NCBI GenBank assembly: GCA_934548045.1
Contig: CAKTEM010000006.1
Coordinates: forward strand, 62,001 to 126,000
Length of the DNA stretch: 64,000 nt
Direction: 5' to 3'
Source of the DNA: an uncultured Faecalibacterium sp.
GTDB lineage: Bacteria; Bacillota; Clostridia; Oscillospirales; Ruminococcaceae
Part shown: piece by piece, positions 63,898 to 64,000 of the stretch
Position numbering within the stretch: position 1 is the first letter of the stretch
Layout of the letters: each line of letters begins with the position of its first letter
Translations under genes and position numbers: made by a program
The notes under the pieces: model-generated
What the model was told of the DNA's origin: nothing
Seen by the model: only the letters and a program-made list of their open reading frames with translations
Database searches by the model: none

Positions 63898-64000
63898 ATG
63901 GACTATCCTAGGTTAAAAATTGGCTCTGTTCCCGTCAGAGTAGCAGCAAGAGTATATGGTCGTGATCCGTCATGGGTGCGAGCAGGCATTATTGCAGGCT
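63898..64000 (+). CDS. Small element-borne DNA-binding/excisionase-like protein (5' part)
   Basis: The visible 34 residues read MDYPRLKIGSVPVRVAARVY and continue through GRDPSWVRAGIIAG at the edge. The pattern (short start, VPVRVAARVYG then DPSWVRAGIIAG) resembles small helix-turn-helix proteins often placed next to integrases in Clostridial elements. RBS AAAAGGAG lies 10 nt upstream of ATG 63898; the ATG at 63893 is in another frame and stops at once. Confidence 0.6.
   Translation, partial: MDYPRLKIGSVPVRVAARVYGRDPSWVRAGIIAG

Larger units (their letters stand above)
62323..64000. mobile_element. End of an integrated genetic element (right part outside window)
   Basis: Directly after pfkA the composition drops to clearly AT-richer sequence, with a tyrosine integrase at the boundary pointing at pfkA and a divergent small gene of the kind found next to element integrases. 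The gap 62323-62443 should contain the attachment site, but the second end is not visible, so neither the core sequence nor the element type (conjugative element or prophage) can be named. Confidence 0.6.

Overview
The window looks like a chromosome segment from a GC-rich Gram-positive gut Clostridium relative, most likely of the Oscillospiraceae/Ruminococcaceae (Faecalibacterium, Gemmiger or Subdoligranulum type). This placement is an inference. It rests on Firmicute-specific gene orders (miaB-ricA-mutS-mutL-miaA; sepF-ylmH-divIVA-ileS-lspA; rplS-lepB-rbgA-rnhB-yraN; hprK-murB-rapZ-whiA-dnaE-pfkA), strong AGGAGG ribosome sites, frequent TTG/GTG starts, and codon use rich in C/G at third positions, which opens very long antisense reading frames. 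No rRNA, tRNA or CRISPR array was seen.

Layout. 1-3.6 kb (minus): a MarR regulator and two half-transporters of a heterodimeric ABC exporter; the second subunit runs off the left edge. 3.8-6 kb: a PadR/DUF2812 pair with a clear self-regulatory promoter, and a lone Rpn-type PD-(D/E)XK nuclease. 6-7 kb (minus): glsB-like membrane protein and nth. 7.2-16.8 kb: rarA and a PerR-type Fur regulator behind a Fur-like box, then miaB, ricA/ylbF-family, mutS, mutL, miaA. 16.8-25.5 kb: envelope and division block (HlyD-like adaptor, sepF, ylmH, divIVA, ileS, lspA, rluD-family, HAD protein). 25.7-28.2 kb: ppk1 with a long Pro/Ala/Lys tail. 28.3-31.9 kb: a SpoIVFA/SpoIVFB-like M23/M50 pair and two radical-SAM associated genes (TIGR03960/TIGR03936). 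32-37.3 kb: rplS with a structured leader, lepB, rbgA, rnhB, yraN, thrC, metallophosphoesterase. 37.5-45.4 kb: tig, clpP, clpX, a class Ic aspartate aminotransferase, secDF, nrdR. 45.4-49.8 kb: a spore-germination-like locus (DUF4363, DUF421, and divergent gerA-gerB-gerC behind a sigma-G-like promoter). 49.8-53.7 kb (minus): Na/Pi cotransporter-phoP-phoR operon with PhoP-box repeats. 54-62.3 kb: hprK-murB-rapZ-whiA-dnaE-pfkA. 62.4-64 kb: AT-rich end of an integrated element (tyrosine integrase with zinc ribbon, divergent small gene), cut by the right edge.

Most of the window is ordinary core genome. The parts worth a second look are the sporulation-type genes (the ger locus and the SpoIVFA/B pair), the shared leader blocks upstream of the aminotransferase and pfkA, the PhoP-type operator on the phosphate operon, the Fur box on the rarA-perR promoter, the PPK1 tail, and the element inserted directly downstream of pfkA. 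I saw no clearly new defence or biosynthetic system.
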